DNA of 64,000 nucleotides from the NCBI GenBank assembly GCA_002205125.1, contig NIOE01000018.1, positions 62,001-126,000 of the forward strand. Reading direction: 5' to 3'. Both the position numbers and the translations under genes were made by a program. Positions 45,701 to 55,400 of the stretch are shown piece after piece (the stretch's first letter is position 1; each line of letters opens with the position of its first letter). Source of the stretch: Roseateles noduli (GTDB lineage Bacteria; Pseudomonadota; Gammaproteobacteria; Burkholderiales; Burkholderiaceae_C). Below the pieces are notes generated by a model, which was not told the DNA's origin, did no database searches, and saw nothing but the letters and a program-made list of their open reading frames with translations.

Positions 45701-46096
45701 TCAGGCCTCGTCCGGCGTCCAATCGGGGCTGTAGCCGCCCAGCGTCGGGTGGTACATCTCATCGCCGGTGTGCTGCGTGAATTCGACGTTGAGCCGATCT
45801 TCCCGCAGCCCGAGGACCTCGATGCAATGGGCGCACAGCGCCTGGGCGACCTGCATCCGGAGCTCCGGCGGCCGTCCCTTGCGGATGTCCAGCATCATCA
45901 GCGCCACGGGCGTCGGCTCCTCGCCGATCTCCGGGATGCGCCAGACGCCCCCTTCGCCGAGTTCACGGATGGCGACGCTGATCCGACGGATGTCGACGGA
46001 CATCATCTCCGCGTAGGTCTCGCTCATCTTCCTGGCCAGGAGACGCTTGGTCTCGGTCGGGTAATGGTCGTTCACATCGAGCTGCAGATAGGGCAT
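45701..46096 (-). CDS. tautomerase-superfamily protein 1
   Basis: 131 residues starting MPYLQLDVNDHY, so the mature N-terminus is Pro, the catalytic base of this superfamily. Long-chain tautomerases of this size act as dimers or trimers of a fused beta-alpha-beta unit; HxTGDEMYHPTLGG-like sequence closes the active site (TQHTGDEMYHPTLGG). Substrate could be a 2-hydroxymuconate-like or halo-acrylate acid. Convergent with the GlxA-type regulator, 13 bp gap, and 16 bp downstream of an SDR on the same strand. Confidence 0.8.
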   Translation of the reverse strand: MPYLQLDVNDHYPTETKRLLARKMSETYAEMMSVDIRRISVAIRELGEGGVWRIPEIGEEPTPVALMMLDIRKGRPPELRMQVAQALCAHCIEVLGLREDRLNVEFTQHTGDEMYHPTLGGYSPDWTPDEA

Positions 46097-46111
46097 GGGT
46101 GTCTCCCGGGG

Positions 46112-46861
46112 TCAGACCTGCGCGACGCCGCCGTCGACGAAGAATTCGCTGCCGGTCACGAAACTGCTCTCATCGGAGGCCAGGAAGGCGATGACCTGCG
46201 CGACCTCGTCGTCGCGGCCGGTGCGCGACAGCGGCGTGATGGACGCAGCGTAGTCGAAGAAGCCGTCGAGCTGGTCGGGTGCCACGCCCGTCTTCTCGTG
46301 ACCCGGCGTCCTGATGACGCCCGGGCTGACGGCGTTGACGCGAATGTCGTGCCCCTTCAGGTCGGACGCCCAGGTCCGGGCGAAGGACCGCACCGCGGCT
46401 TTCGTCGCGCTGTAGATGCTCCAGTTGGCGAAGCCCTTGCTGGCGACGATCGAGGCCAGAAGAATGATGGATCCGCCCGGACCCATCAGCGGCAGCGCCT
46501 TCTGCACGGTCCAGACCACGCCCTTGACGTTGGTGTCCAGCAGCCCGTCCACATGCTCCTCGGTCAGGCTGCCCAGCGGCGCCAGCGCGGCAAAACCGGC
46601 GTTCGCGCAGACGATGTCGAGGCGGCCCGATTCCGCCTTCACCCGCTCGTAGAGCCGGTCCAGGTCGGCCGGTCGGGTGACGTCGCCGACGACGGCGACG
46701 GCGCGCTCGCCCAGGGACGCCGCCGCCGCTTCGAGTTCCTGCGCCCGCCGTCCCGTCAGATAGACGCGAGCGGCGCCCTGCGCGATCAAGGTCCTGGCCG
46801 TGGCCAGTCCGATCCCGGAGTTCGCTCCGGTGACGAGGGCGATCTTTCCTTCCAGCTTCAT
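46112..46861 (-). CDS. short-chain dehydrogenase/reductase (FabG-like)
   Basis: 249 residues. TGANSGIGLATARTLI, CANAGFAALAPLG (NAG motif variant), IILLASIVASKG with the catalytic serine and IYSATKAAVRSFARTW (YxxxK) are present; the C-terminus has FVTGSEFFVDGGVAQV, the usual classical-SDR ending. Start at 46861 with GGAAG upstream; ATG 46873 is possible. Lies between a beta-hydroxyacid-dehydrogenase-like gene and a tautomerase gene on the same strand, with 16 bp to each, so they are an operon. Confidence 0.88.
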   Translation of the reverse strand: MKLEGKIALVTGANSGIGLATARTLIAQGAARVYLTGRRAQELEAAAASLGERAVAVVGDVTRPADLDRLYERVKAESGRLDIVCANAGFAALAPLGSLTEEHVDGLLDTNVKGVVWTVQKALPLMGPGGSIILLASIVASKGFANWSIYSATKAAVRSFARTWASDLKGHDIRVNAVSPGVIRTPGHEKTGVAPDQLDGFFDYAASITPLSRTGRDDEVAQVIAFLASDESSFVTGSEFFVDGGVAQV

Positions 46862-46877
46862 GGTTGCTTCCATTGGT

Positions 46878-47738
46878 CTACGTGAACAGCTTGATGACAC
46901 CGGTCATGTTGTCGCGGCCGAAGCCCCTGGCCATCGCGGTGCGGAATACCTCGCCCGCTGCCGCGATCGTCGGAACGTCCGAGCTCTCGGCGGCGGCCGA
47001 CAGCACATAGCCGAAGTCCTTGTCGATGAGCTCGATGGGGAACTGCGGGGCGTGGTTCTCGCCCAGCATGAGGTCGGACACGCGGCCCGCCACGGCGCTC
47101 CAGGCGGGCGTCCTGGACACGGCCGCCAGCACGCGCGACGCATCGATGCCGGACCACTTCAGCAACCCGATCAATTCGGCGATGGTCGTCACCTGCACGC
47201 CCAGCAGGGCGTTGGTGACGAGCTTCGCCATGGCGCCCGAGCCCAGGGGGCCGACGTGGTGGAGGCTGGATCCCATCGCCGTCAGGACGTCCTGCGAGCG
47301 CGCATAGATCGCGGCGTCCCCGCCGACGAGATAGATCAGCTGCGCCAGCTCTGCCTGGGGCGTGCTCCCGACGACAGGCGCGTCGAGCAGCGGGATCCCG
47401 CGCGCGGCCAGCGTCGCGCCCAGTTCCCGTATCCATGCCGGGGTCAGCGTCGAGCTCTCGATGGCGATGCTTCCCGCCTGCATGCCCACCGCGGCACCGG
47501 TCTCCGGATCGGTCCAGACCTGCCGGGAGGCCTCGTTGTCGCGCACCATCGCGATGACGAACTCGGCGTCGGCCGCGGCATCCTTCGGCGTTCCCGCCCA
47601 GCGCGCACCGGCCTCGACGAGCGCCTTCGCCGCGGACGCGCGGCGATTCCACACGGTCAAGCGATGGCCGGCTCTGAGGAGATTGAGGGCCATGCGCGAT
47701 CCCATCGCACCCACGCCGAGCAAGGCGATCTGTGACAT
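46878..47738 (-). CDS. NAD(P)-binding beta-hydroxyacid dehydrogenase-like protein (3-HIBADH/GLYR family)
   Basis: 286 residues. IALLGVGAMGSRMALNLLRAGH is the Rossmann loop (GxGxMG), LDAPVVGSTPQAELAQLIYLVGG the substrate-binding block (D-A-P-V-x-G-S), and GAMAKLVTNALLGVQ carries the catalytic lysine. The C-terminal domain ends DNMTGVIKLF. Members reduce or oxidise small beta-hydroxyacids or succinic semialdehyde; the last would match the SSADH-like neighbour. Start at 47738 with AAGGAA seven bases upstream. Operon with the downstream SDR and tautomerase. Confidence 0.87.
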   Translation of the reverse strand: MSQIALLGVGAMGSRMALNLLRAGHRLTVWNRRASAAKALVEAGARWAGTPKDAAADAEFVIAMVRDNEASRQVWTDPETGAAVGMQAGSIAIESSTLTPAWIRELGATLAARGIPLLDAPVVGSTPQAELAQLIYLVGGDAAIYARSQDVLTAMGSSLHHVGPLGSGAMAKLVTNALLGVQVTTIAELIGLLKWSGIDASRVLAAVSRTPAWSAVAGRVSDLMLGENHAPQFPIELIDKDFGYVLSAAAESSDVPTIAAAGEVFRTAMARGFGRDNMTGVIKLFT

Positions 47739-47839
47739 GAAGCGGTTCCTTGGCAATGACGGTTGCATGCGGTCGAACTTATCGGACCCGGCCCCTTCCA
47801 GCCATGTCGCATCGACATGGTTTTCCGGCCATCGACCGC

Positions 47840-48235
47840 TCAAGCCGCCTTGGGCGCGTACTGCATCTCGCCGTTGCCGAAGGACCAGTCCTCGCGGGCC
47901 ACATCGACGAGGTTGATCACGACGTCCTGGATGCGCAGCCCGGTCTTCTCGGCGATGCCTTCGGCGACCGCCTTGTAGAAGGCCTGCTTCACCTCGACGG
48001 TCCGACCGGCGTTCCAGGTCACCTGGATGAAGACGATGTCCGGCGTGTAGGTGATGCCGAGATAGCCCAGCGCCGGATAGATCAGCTCGTCCTCCGCGTG
48101 CCGCGTGACGATCTGGAACTTGTCGTTGGCGGGGACGCCGGCGACGCGGGTCATCGCGTCGTAGACGACCGTACTGATCGCGCGGACGGTATCGACGGAG
48201 GCCGTCCTGGCGATGTTGATTCGAACGAGGGGCAT
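47840..48235 (-). CDS. tautomerase-superfamily protein 2
   Basis: 131 residues starting MPLVRINIARTA, again with Pro as residue 2 and so the catalytic base after Met removal. QIVTRHAEDELIYPALGYLG and VLVDVAREDWSFGNGEMQYA-like sequence (VDVAREDWSFGNGEMQY) match long-chain tautomerases. It is the same length as the first tautomerase in the cluster but clearly different. First gene of the minus-strand unit, divergent from a LysR regulator 136 bp away that probably controls it. Start at 48235 is dictated by Pro-2. Confidence 0.83.
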   Translation of the reverse strand: MPLVRINIARTASVDTVRAISTVVYDAMTRVAGVPANDKFQIVTRHAEDELIYPALGYLGITYTPDIVFIQVTWNAGRTVEVKQAFYKAVAEGIAEKTGLRIQDVVINLVDVAREDWSFGNGEMQYAPKAA

Positions 48236-48332
48236 GGTGGACTCGATGCTGCAGAAGACCGCATGGCGGGCCGATGACTGAACCATACGCAGCGGATTAG
48301 CATCGATCAATCGAATAGTTGTCATGCATAGA

Positions 48333-48347
48333 ATGCGTCACACGCAT
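48333..48347. promoter_or_regulatory. probable LysR binding box
   Basis: ATGCGTCACACGCAT: 5-bp arms, with an inner T-N11-A (TGCGTCACACGCA). It lies between the tautomerase 2 and LysR starts, 25 bp before the LysR ATG, as expected for the autoregulatory site of a divergent LysR pair. Confidence 0.55.
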
Positions 48348-48371
48348 ACTGTCGCGACACCGAAAATCACC

Positions 48372-49268
48372 ATGCTCGACGAGCTCAAAGCCTTCATCGC
48401 CGTCGTGGACACGAGTTCGCTGACGAAGGCGGCAGACCGGCTGTCCCTCACGCAGTCGGCGGTGTCGCGCCGCGTCCAGCAGCTGGAAGACATGCTGGGC
48501 ACGCCGCTGCTCGACCGGTCGACGCGGCCGCCGACGGCCACGGCCGTGGGGCGGCGCATCCATCAATCGGGCGGGGCCATCCTGAGCGACATCGATCGCC
48601 TGAAGCGGATCGCCCGGGACGGCGAGGCGCCCACCGGCACTTTCAGGATCGGTCTGCCGCAGGTCATCGCGGACGTCGCGCTGTTCGAGATCGCCATGCG
48701 CCTGAGGACCACCTTCCCGGCCCTGGATCTGAGGTGCCGCACGGACTGGAGCACGACGCTCCAGAAGTCGGTCGCGCAGGGCGAGCTCGACGCGGCGGTC
48801 CTCATGCTGCCGGCGGGGAGCGCGCCGCCGGCGGGCATGGCGGCGCAACACATCGTCACCTTCGACGTGCTGATCGTGCAGAGCAAGGACGCGCCGGTCG
48901 TTCCGGATCGCTCAAGCATCGGCCAACTGGCCGACAGCGAATGGATCCTCAATCCGCAGGGCTGCGGTTATCGCGCCGCGCTGCAGCGGGCGATGGAGGG
49001 CGCAGGCAAGACTTTGCGCCTCGGGGTCGACGTGCACGGCACCGAAACGCAGCTGCGCCTCGTCGCCGCGGGCATGGGGCTCGGCTTGGCGCCGCGCAGC
49101 CTGCTGGCCGCCAGCAGCCACCTGCCGGGGCTCTCCATCGTGGAGGCGGCCGACTTCTCGTTGACGCTCGACCTGTGGCTGGTCCATGCGCAGGCGCTCG
49201 GCAATCTCGGCCAGGCGCTCGATGTCTTCCACCGGGCGCTGGTGGAACCGCCTCAGAACAGGAAGTAG
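48372..49268 (+). CDS. LysR-family transcriptional regulator
   Basis: 298 residues. [39 protein letters not shown] is a standard LysR HTH start (cited in its parts: [18 protein letters not shown]). The effector domain includes [13 protein letters not shown] and [11 protein letters not shown]. Start at 48372 gives the normal N-terminus; ATG 48324 would cross the operator. Divergent from the tautomerase-dehydrogenase unit, its likely target. Its last 16 bp overlap the ureC 3' end on the other strand, which marks the other edge of the non-urease block. Confidence 0.88.
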   Translation: MLDELKAFIAVVDTSSLTKAADRLSLTQSAVSRRVQQLEDMLGTPLLDRSTRPPTATAVGRRIHQSGGAILSDIDRLKRIARDGEAPTGTFRIGLPQVIADVALFEIAMRLRTTFPALDLRCRTDWSTTLQKSVAQGELDAAVLMLPAGSAPPAGMAAQHIVTFDVLIVQSKDAPVVPDRSSIGQLADSEWILNPQGCGYRAALQRAMEGAGKTLRLGVDVHGTETQLRLVAAGMGLGLAPRSLLAASSHLPGLSIVEAADFSLTLDLWLVHAQALGNLGQALDVFHRALVEPPQNRK

Positions 49269-50971
49269 CGCTGCGCCATCGGCAGCACCGAGGCGGGCTC
49301 GCAGTGCAGCAGCAAGCCGTCGGCGCGCACCGCGTAGGTCTGGGGATCGACCTCCATCCGCGGGGCATAGTCATTGTGGATCATGTCCTTCTTGCCCACG
49401 CCGCGTATGCCCTTGACCGCGACCGCGGTCTTGGCCAGGCCGTAGCGCTGCGGCGCGCCGGCCGCGATCGCCGCCTGCGACACGAAGCTCAGCGAGGCCC
49501 GCGCCAGCGAGCCGCCGAAGCTGCCGAACATCGGCCGGTAGTGCACCGGCTGCGGCGTCGGGATGGACGCGTTGGGATCGCCCATCGCGGCCATCGCGAT
49601 CACGCCGCCCTTGAGGATCAGCGACGGCTTCACGCCGAAGAAGGCCGGCTTCCAGATCACCAGGTCGGCCCACTTGCCCACCTCGATGCTGCCGACCTCG
49701 TGGCTCACGCCGTGCGCAATCGCCGGGTTGATCGCCAGCTTGGCGACGTAGCGCTTCACGCGGCCGTTGTCGTGGCGATCGCTGTCGCCCGGCAGCTGGC
49801 CGCGCTGCTGCTTCATCTTGTGCGCGGTCTGCCAGCAGCGCAGCACCACCTCACCCACGCGGCCCATCGCCTGCGAGTCCGAGCTGAACATGCTGATCGC
49901 GCCCAGGTCGTGCAGGATGTCCTCCGCCGCGATCGTCTCCTTGCGGATGCGACTCTCGGCGAAGGCCAGGTCCTCCGCGATCGCGGGGTCCAGGTGGTGG
50001 CACACCATCAGCATGTCGACGTGCTCGTCGAGCGTGTTGATCGTGTAGGGCCGCGTCGGGTTGGTCGAGCTCGGCAGCACGTTGGCCTCGCCGACCACCT
50101 TCAGGATGTCCGGCGCGTGGCCGCCGCCGGCGCCCTCGGTGTGGAAGGTGTGGATGGTGCGGCCCTTGAAGGCCGCCACCGTGTCCTCGACGAAGCCGCT
50201 CTCGTTGAGCGTGTCGGTGTGGATCGCCACCTGCGTGTCGGTGACCTCGGCCACGTCCAGGCAGTTGGAGATGGCCGCCGGCGTCGTGCCCCAGTCCTCG
50301 TGCAGCTTCAGGCCGATCGCGCCGGCCTCGATCTGTTCGACCAGTCCTTCAGGACGACTCGCGTTGCCCTTGCCGAGGAAGCCGAGGTTCATCGGGAACG
50401 CGTCGGCGGCCTGCAGCATGCGCTCGATGTGCCACGGGCCCGGCGTGCAGGTGGTGGCGAAGGTGCCGGTCGCGGGGCCGGTGCCGCCGCCCAGCATCGT
50501 GGTCACGCCGCTGGCCAAAGCTTCCTCGATCTGCTGCGGGCAGATGAAGTGGATGTGCGAGTCGATCGCGCCGGCGGTGACGATCGCGCCCTCGCAGGCG
50601 ATGACTTCGGTGCCGGGGCCGATGACGATGTCCACGCCCGGCTGCGTGTCCGGATTGCCGGCCTTGCCGATCGCGACGATGCGGTGGTCCTTCAGGCCGA
50701 TGTCGGCCTTGACGATGCCCCAGTGGTCGAGGATCAGCGCGTTCGTCATCACCGTGTCGACGGCGCCCTGCGCGCGCGTGCGCTGCGACTGCGCCATGCC
50801 GTCGCGGATGGTCTTGCCGCCGCCGAACTTCACTTCCTCGCCGTAACCGCCGGCGCGCAGGGTCAGGTCCTGCTCGACCTCGATCACGAGGGCGGTGTCG
50901 GCCAGCCGGACGCGGTCGCCGACGGTCGGGCCGAACATCTCGGCGTAGGCGCGTCTGCCGATGCGGGCCAT
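49253..50971 (-). CDS. ureC: urease alpha subunit UreC
   Basis: 572 residues, normal length. Nickel ligands and catalytic residues are intact: [13 protein letters not shown] (HxH), [13 protein letters not shown] with the lysine that is carbamylated, and the flap [21 protein letters not shown] (split [13 protein letters not shown]). Further ligands are in [13 protein letters not shown] and [13 protein letters not shown]. Hydrolyses urea to ammonia and carbamate in the cytoplasm. Its ATG overlaps the ureB stop as TGATG. Its stop overlaps the 3' end of a LysR gene, not ureE, which is 8 kb further on. Confidence 0.98.
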   Translation of the reverse strand: MARIGRRAYAEMFGPTVGDRVRLADTALVIEVEQDLTLRAGGYGEEVKFGGGKTIRDGMAQSQRTRAQGAVDTVMTNALILDHWGIVKADIGLKDHRIVAIGKAGNPDTQPGVDIVIGPGTEVIACEGAIVTAGAIDSHIHFICPQQIEEALASGVTTMLGGGTGPATGTFATTCTPGPWHIERMLQAADAFPMNLGFLGKGNASRPEGLVEQIEAGAIGLKLHEDWGTTPAAISNCLDVAEVTDTQVAIHTDTLNESGFVEDTVAAFKGRTIHTFHTEGAGGGHAPDILKVVGEANVLPSSTNPTRPYTINTLDEHVDMLMVCHHLDPAIAEDLAFAESRIRKETIAAEDILHDLGAISMFSSDSQAMGRVGEVVLRCWQTAHKMKQQRGQLPGDSDRHDNGRVKRYVAKLAINPAIAHGVSHEVGSIEVGKWADLVIWKPAFFGVKPSLILKGGVIAMAAMGDPNASIPTPQPVHYRPMFGSFGGSLARASLSFVSQAAIAAGAPQRYGLAKTAVAVKGIRGVGKKDMIHNDYAPRMEVDPQTYAVRADGLLLHCEPASVLPMAQRYFLF

Positions 50972-51300
50972 CAGAGCGCTCCCTGGATCAGGCCGCGGAA
51001 GCCCCAGACCTCGCGGCTGCCGGCGTAGTCGACTAGCTCCACGGTGCGCTGCTGGCCGGGCTCGAAGCGCACGGCGGTGCCGGACGCGATGTTCAGACGC
51101 ATGCCGCGCGCGGCCTCGCGGTCGAAGACCAGCGCGCCGTTGGTCTCGGCGAAGTGGTAGTGGGAGCCGACCTGGATGGGTCGGTCCGCGCCATTGACCA
51201 CGGTCAGCGTCAGCGTACGGCGGCCGGGGTTGAGCATCAGCTCGCCGTCGTCGACCAGCAGCTCGCCTGGCGTCGTGCCGGGGGTCATGCCGGCGGTCAT
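50971..51300 (-). CDS. ureB: urease beta subunit UreB
   Basis: 109 residues. [25 protein letters not shown] and [19 protein letters not shown] are the family blocks (quoted partly: [13 protein letters not shown]), ending [14 protein letters not shown]. Structural subunit of urease. ATG 51300 overlaps the stop of the upstream UreJ-like gene as ATGA; a second in-frame ATG at 51288 is possible. Encoded as a separate protein, not fused to UreA, as is usual in proteobacteria. Confidence 0.95.
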   Translation of the reverse strand: MTAGMTPGTTPGELLVDDGELMLNPGRRTLTLTVVNGADRPIQVGSHYHFAETNGALVFDREAARGMRLNIASGTAVRFEPGQQRTVELVDYAGSREVWGFRGLIQGAL

Positions 51301-51956
51301 GCGACCACCATGCGCGCGATCAGTCCCAGGCCGAGCAGCGCGATCACGCCACCCGCGGCACGCGACCACACCGGCGCCAGCGAACGCAGCTTCACGCCGA
51401 TGGCGAGACCGCCCGCATGCAGCAGCCCGGTCGCCAGGACCATGCCGGCGAGCGCGGCGCCGCCTTGCAGTTCGGCGCCGTGCGCCAGGCCGTGGAAGAC
51501 GGCGAAGGCGCCGACCAGCGCGGCGGACATCGTCGCGCCCAGACGCCAGCGCGCTGCGGCCACCAGGCCGAGCACCAGCACCGAAGCGGCCACCATGGGC
51601 TCAACACCTGGCACCTGGAAGCCCTCGTCCGAGAGCGCGAATCCGACCAGCGCGCCCGCCAGGAGCAGACCCGCGAAGGCGAACGGCGCCGCCAGCATGC
51701 GGCGGCCGGTCTGCGTGAGCGCGCTCCACAGGCCGACGGCCAGCATCGCGGCCAGGTGGTCGAGGCCGGTGAACGGATGGGAGAAGCCGGCGCCGAACGC
51801 GGCTCCTGCGCTGAGCGTGCCGTGGTCGTGCGGGACGCCTTCGCCGGTGTGGGCGAAGACGAAGACGGGCAGCACGGCGGCGACGGTCAGGGCGAGCGCC
51901 TGGACGGCGGTCACTGCGGCGTCGGCGAAGGACGCGGGAAGGAGTCGTGCGGTCAT
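51297..51956 (-). CDS. ureJ: HupE/UreJ-family membrane protein
   Basis: 219 residues. A signal-like first helix, then [28 protein letters not shown] (the HPxxGxDH motif that binds metal), [11 protein letters not shown] with further His, and several small hydrophobic helices ([28 protein letters not shown]). HupE/UreJ proteins are nickel or cobalt permeases or metallochaperones in the membrane and sit inside ure or hup operons. Here it is between ureA and ureB, as in some Burkholderiales. GAGG precedes the start; five 7-bp repeats separate it from ureA. Confidence 0.9.
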   Translation of the reverse strand: MTARLLPASFADAAVTAVQALALTVAAVLPVFVFAHTGEGVPHDHGTLSAGAAFGAGFSHPFTGLDHLAAMLAVGLWSALTQTGRRMLAAPFAFAGLLLAGALVGFALSDEGFQVPGVEPMVAASVLVLGLVAAARWRLGATMSAALVGAFAVFHGLAHGAELQGGAALAGMVLATGLLHAGGLAIGVKLRSLAPVWSRAAGGVIALLGLGLIARMVVA

Positions 51957-51990
51957 CGCTGTCCTCAAGGGAAATCGGTGGATCAGGGGC

Positions 51991-52028
<38 letters not shown>

Positions 52029-52039
52029 AGGGTCCGGGA

Positions 52040-52342
<303 letters not shown>

Positions 52343-52410
52343 GGTCCTGCTGCTCTAGCAAGCCCCATGCCGGTGCGGGCACGCTTCATGCATTTCCTGG
52401 GAACCCGCCC

Positions 52411-55400
52411 ATGGACGCGCCCCTCCCCTCCCAAGACGCCCCGCAGCACATCATCAAGCTGCGGCGGGACTACAACGCCTGGGTGGCGAGGGAGACGCTG
52501 GAGGACTACGCGCTGCGCTACACGCCGCACCGGTTCCGGCGCTGGTCGACCTGGCGGGTGGCCAACACCGCTTTCGGGGCGGCGTCCTTCCTGATCCTGG
52601 AGGCCGTCGGCGCGACGCTGCTGCTGCAGTACGGCTGGACCAACGCGGCGCTGGCGATCATGGTCACCGGGCTGATCATCTTCCTGGCCGGCCTGCCGAT
52701 CAGCGTCTACGCGGCGCGCCACGGCGTGGACATGGACCTGCTGACGCGCGGCGCGGGCTTCGGCTACATCGGCTCCACGCTGACCTCGCTGATCTACGCG
52801 AGCTTCACCTTCATCTTCTTCGCGCTCGAAGCAGCGGTGATGGCCTATGCGCTGGAGCTGGCGCTCGACATCCCGCCGCAGTGGGGCTACCTCATCTGCG
52901 CGCTGGTCGTCATCCCGCTGGTGACGCACGGCATCTCGGCCATCAGCCGGCTGCAGCTGTGGACCCAGCCGCTGTGGCTGGCGCTGCTGGTGCTGCCCTT
53001 CGCCTGGGTGGGCTGGCTTCATCCTGGTGCGTTCGACGGCATCACGACCCAGGTTGGGTCGCAGTCGGGCACGGCCGCCTTCGACATGCACGCCTTCGGT
53101 GCGGCGCTGACCGTCGGCGTGGCGCTCATCACCCAGATGGGCGAGCAGGCCGACTACCTGCGCTTCATGCCCCGCCAGACGAAGGAGAACCGCCTGCGCT
53201 GGTGGGCCGCCGTGCTGGCCGGCGGGCCGGGCTGGATCGTGCTGGGCGTGCTGAAGATGCTGGGCGGCGCGCTGCTGGCCTACCTGGCCGTCAGCCACGC
53301 GGTGCCCGCCGAGCGCGCCGTCGACCCCAACCAGATGTACCTCGCCGCCTACGAGTACGTGTTCCCGCAGTACGGCTGGGCGGTCGCGGTGACGGCGCTG
53401 TTCGTCGTCGTCTCGCAGCTCAAGATCAACGTCACCAACGCCTACGCGGGCTCGCTGGCGTGGAGCAACTTCTTCTCGCGGCTGACGCACAGCCACCCGG
53501 GCCGCGTCGTCTGGGTCGTGTTCAACACGCTGATCGCCTTCATGCTGATGTCGATGAACGTGTTCGAGGCGCTCGGGCATGTGCTCGGCCTCTACGCCAA
53601 CATCGCCATCGCCTGGATCATGGCCGTCGTCGCGGACCTGGTGATCAACAAGCCGCTCGGGCTTTCGCCGCCGGGCATCGAGTTCAAGCGCGCCCACCTG
53701 TACGACGTGAATCCGGTCGGCGTCGGCGCGATGGCGCTGGCGTCGGTGCTGTCGGTGGCGGCGCACCTCGGGCTGATGGGCACGCTGGCGCAGGCGTGGT
53801 CGGCGGCGATCGCGATGGTGACCGCGTTGGTCACGGCGCCGCTGATCGCCTGGGCGACGAAGGGGCGTTACTACCTCGCGCGGCCGTTGCCGGAGATCCA
53901 GGCCGCCGGATTCCAGACCGAAGGCGCCGAAGCCGTGCGCCGCTGTGTCATCTGCGAGCGCGATTACGAAGGTCCGGACATGGCGCACTGCCCGGCCTAC
54001 CGCGGGCCGATCTGCTCGCTGTGCTGCACGCTGGACGCGCGCTGCGGTGACCTGTGCAAGCCCCACGCCAGCCTGTCCGCGCAGTGGACCGCCGCACTGC
54101 GGCGCGTGCTGCCCGAACGCAGCTGGCGTTACATCGACACCGGCCTCGGCCACTACCTGCTGTTGATGCTCGTACTGACGCCGCTGCTGGCGACTCTGTT
54201 CGGGCTGCTCTACCACCAGCAGCTGCAGCAGCTGCCGCAACTGCCGCTGATCGACATCGCCGCGCAGGACGCGCTCCGCGCCAGCCTCAAGGCGGGGATG
54301 CTGAAGGCCTTCTTCGCGCTGCTGCTCGTGGCGGGCACCGTCGCCTGGTGGTTGGTGCTCGCGCACCAGAGCCGCGAGGTCGCGCAGGAGGAATCCAAGC
54401 GGCAGACGCAGGCGCTGATGCGCGAGATCGCCTCCCACCGCCGCACCGACGAGGCGCTGCAGGGCGCCCGCCTGCAGGCCGAGCGCGCGCAGGCCGCGGC
54501 GGAGGCCGCCAACCAGGCCAAGAGCCGCTACATCAGCACCATCAGCCACGAGCTGCGCACGCCGCTCAACAGCATCCTCGGCTACGCGCAGCTGATGGCG
54601 GCGGACGCCTCGCTGCCGCCGCAGCGGCGCCAGGCGGTGCAGGTCATCAAGCGCGGCGGCGAGCACCTGATGCAGCTGATCGACGGCACGCTGGACATCG
54701 CCCGCATCGAGGCCGGCCGGCTGAGCCTGGAGCCGGCGCCGGTGCGCTTCGACGAACTGCTGCGCGAGCTCGCCGACATGTTCGAGCCGCAGGCCGCGAC
54801 GAAGGGCCTGAGCTTCCGCTTCGAGCCGCAAGGCACGCTGCCCGAGTGGGTGCGCGCGGACGAACAGCGCTTGCGCCAGATCCTGATCAACCTGCTGGGC
54901 AACGCGATCAAGTTCACCACCGAGGGCGAGGTCACGCTGCGCGTTCGGCACGGCCGCGAGATGGCCACACTGGAGATCGCCGACACCGGCCCCGGCATGG
55001 ACGCGGCGGAACTGGCGCGCATCTTCGAGCCCTTCGCCCGCGGGTCGAGCGGCGCGGGCGGCGCGCCTGGCGCGGGGCTGGGGTTGACGATCTCCAAGAT
55101 GCTGACGGCCCTGATGGGTGGCGAGATGTCGGCGACCAGCGAGCCCGGACGCGGCTCGATCTTCCGCGTGCGGCTGTTCCTGCCGGAGTTGCACGGCCGC
55201 ATCTGGGACACGCCGCGCATGCGCCGCGCGGCGAAGGAACGTCTCGGCCTCGACGGTGTCTCGCCGCGGGTACTGGTCGTCGACAACGAATCGGACGACC
55301 GCCAGCTGCTGATCGAACTGCTGGAGCCGCTCGGCTTCACCGTGCGCGACGCGTCGAGCGGCCATGACGCGCTGGACCTCGTCGCGGCGGGATGGGTGCC

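Noticed and set aside
41315..49268. Mobile element carrying the redox/tautomerase block
   Set aside because: No transposase, integrase, tRNA-derived end or long terminal repeat was found at either boundary; only short repeats on one side.
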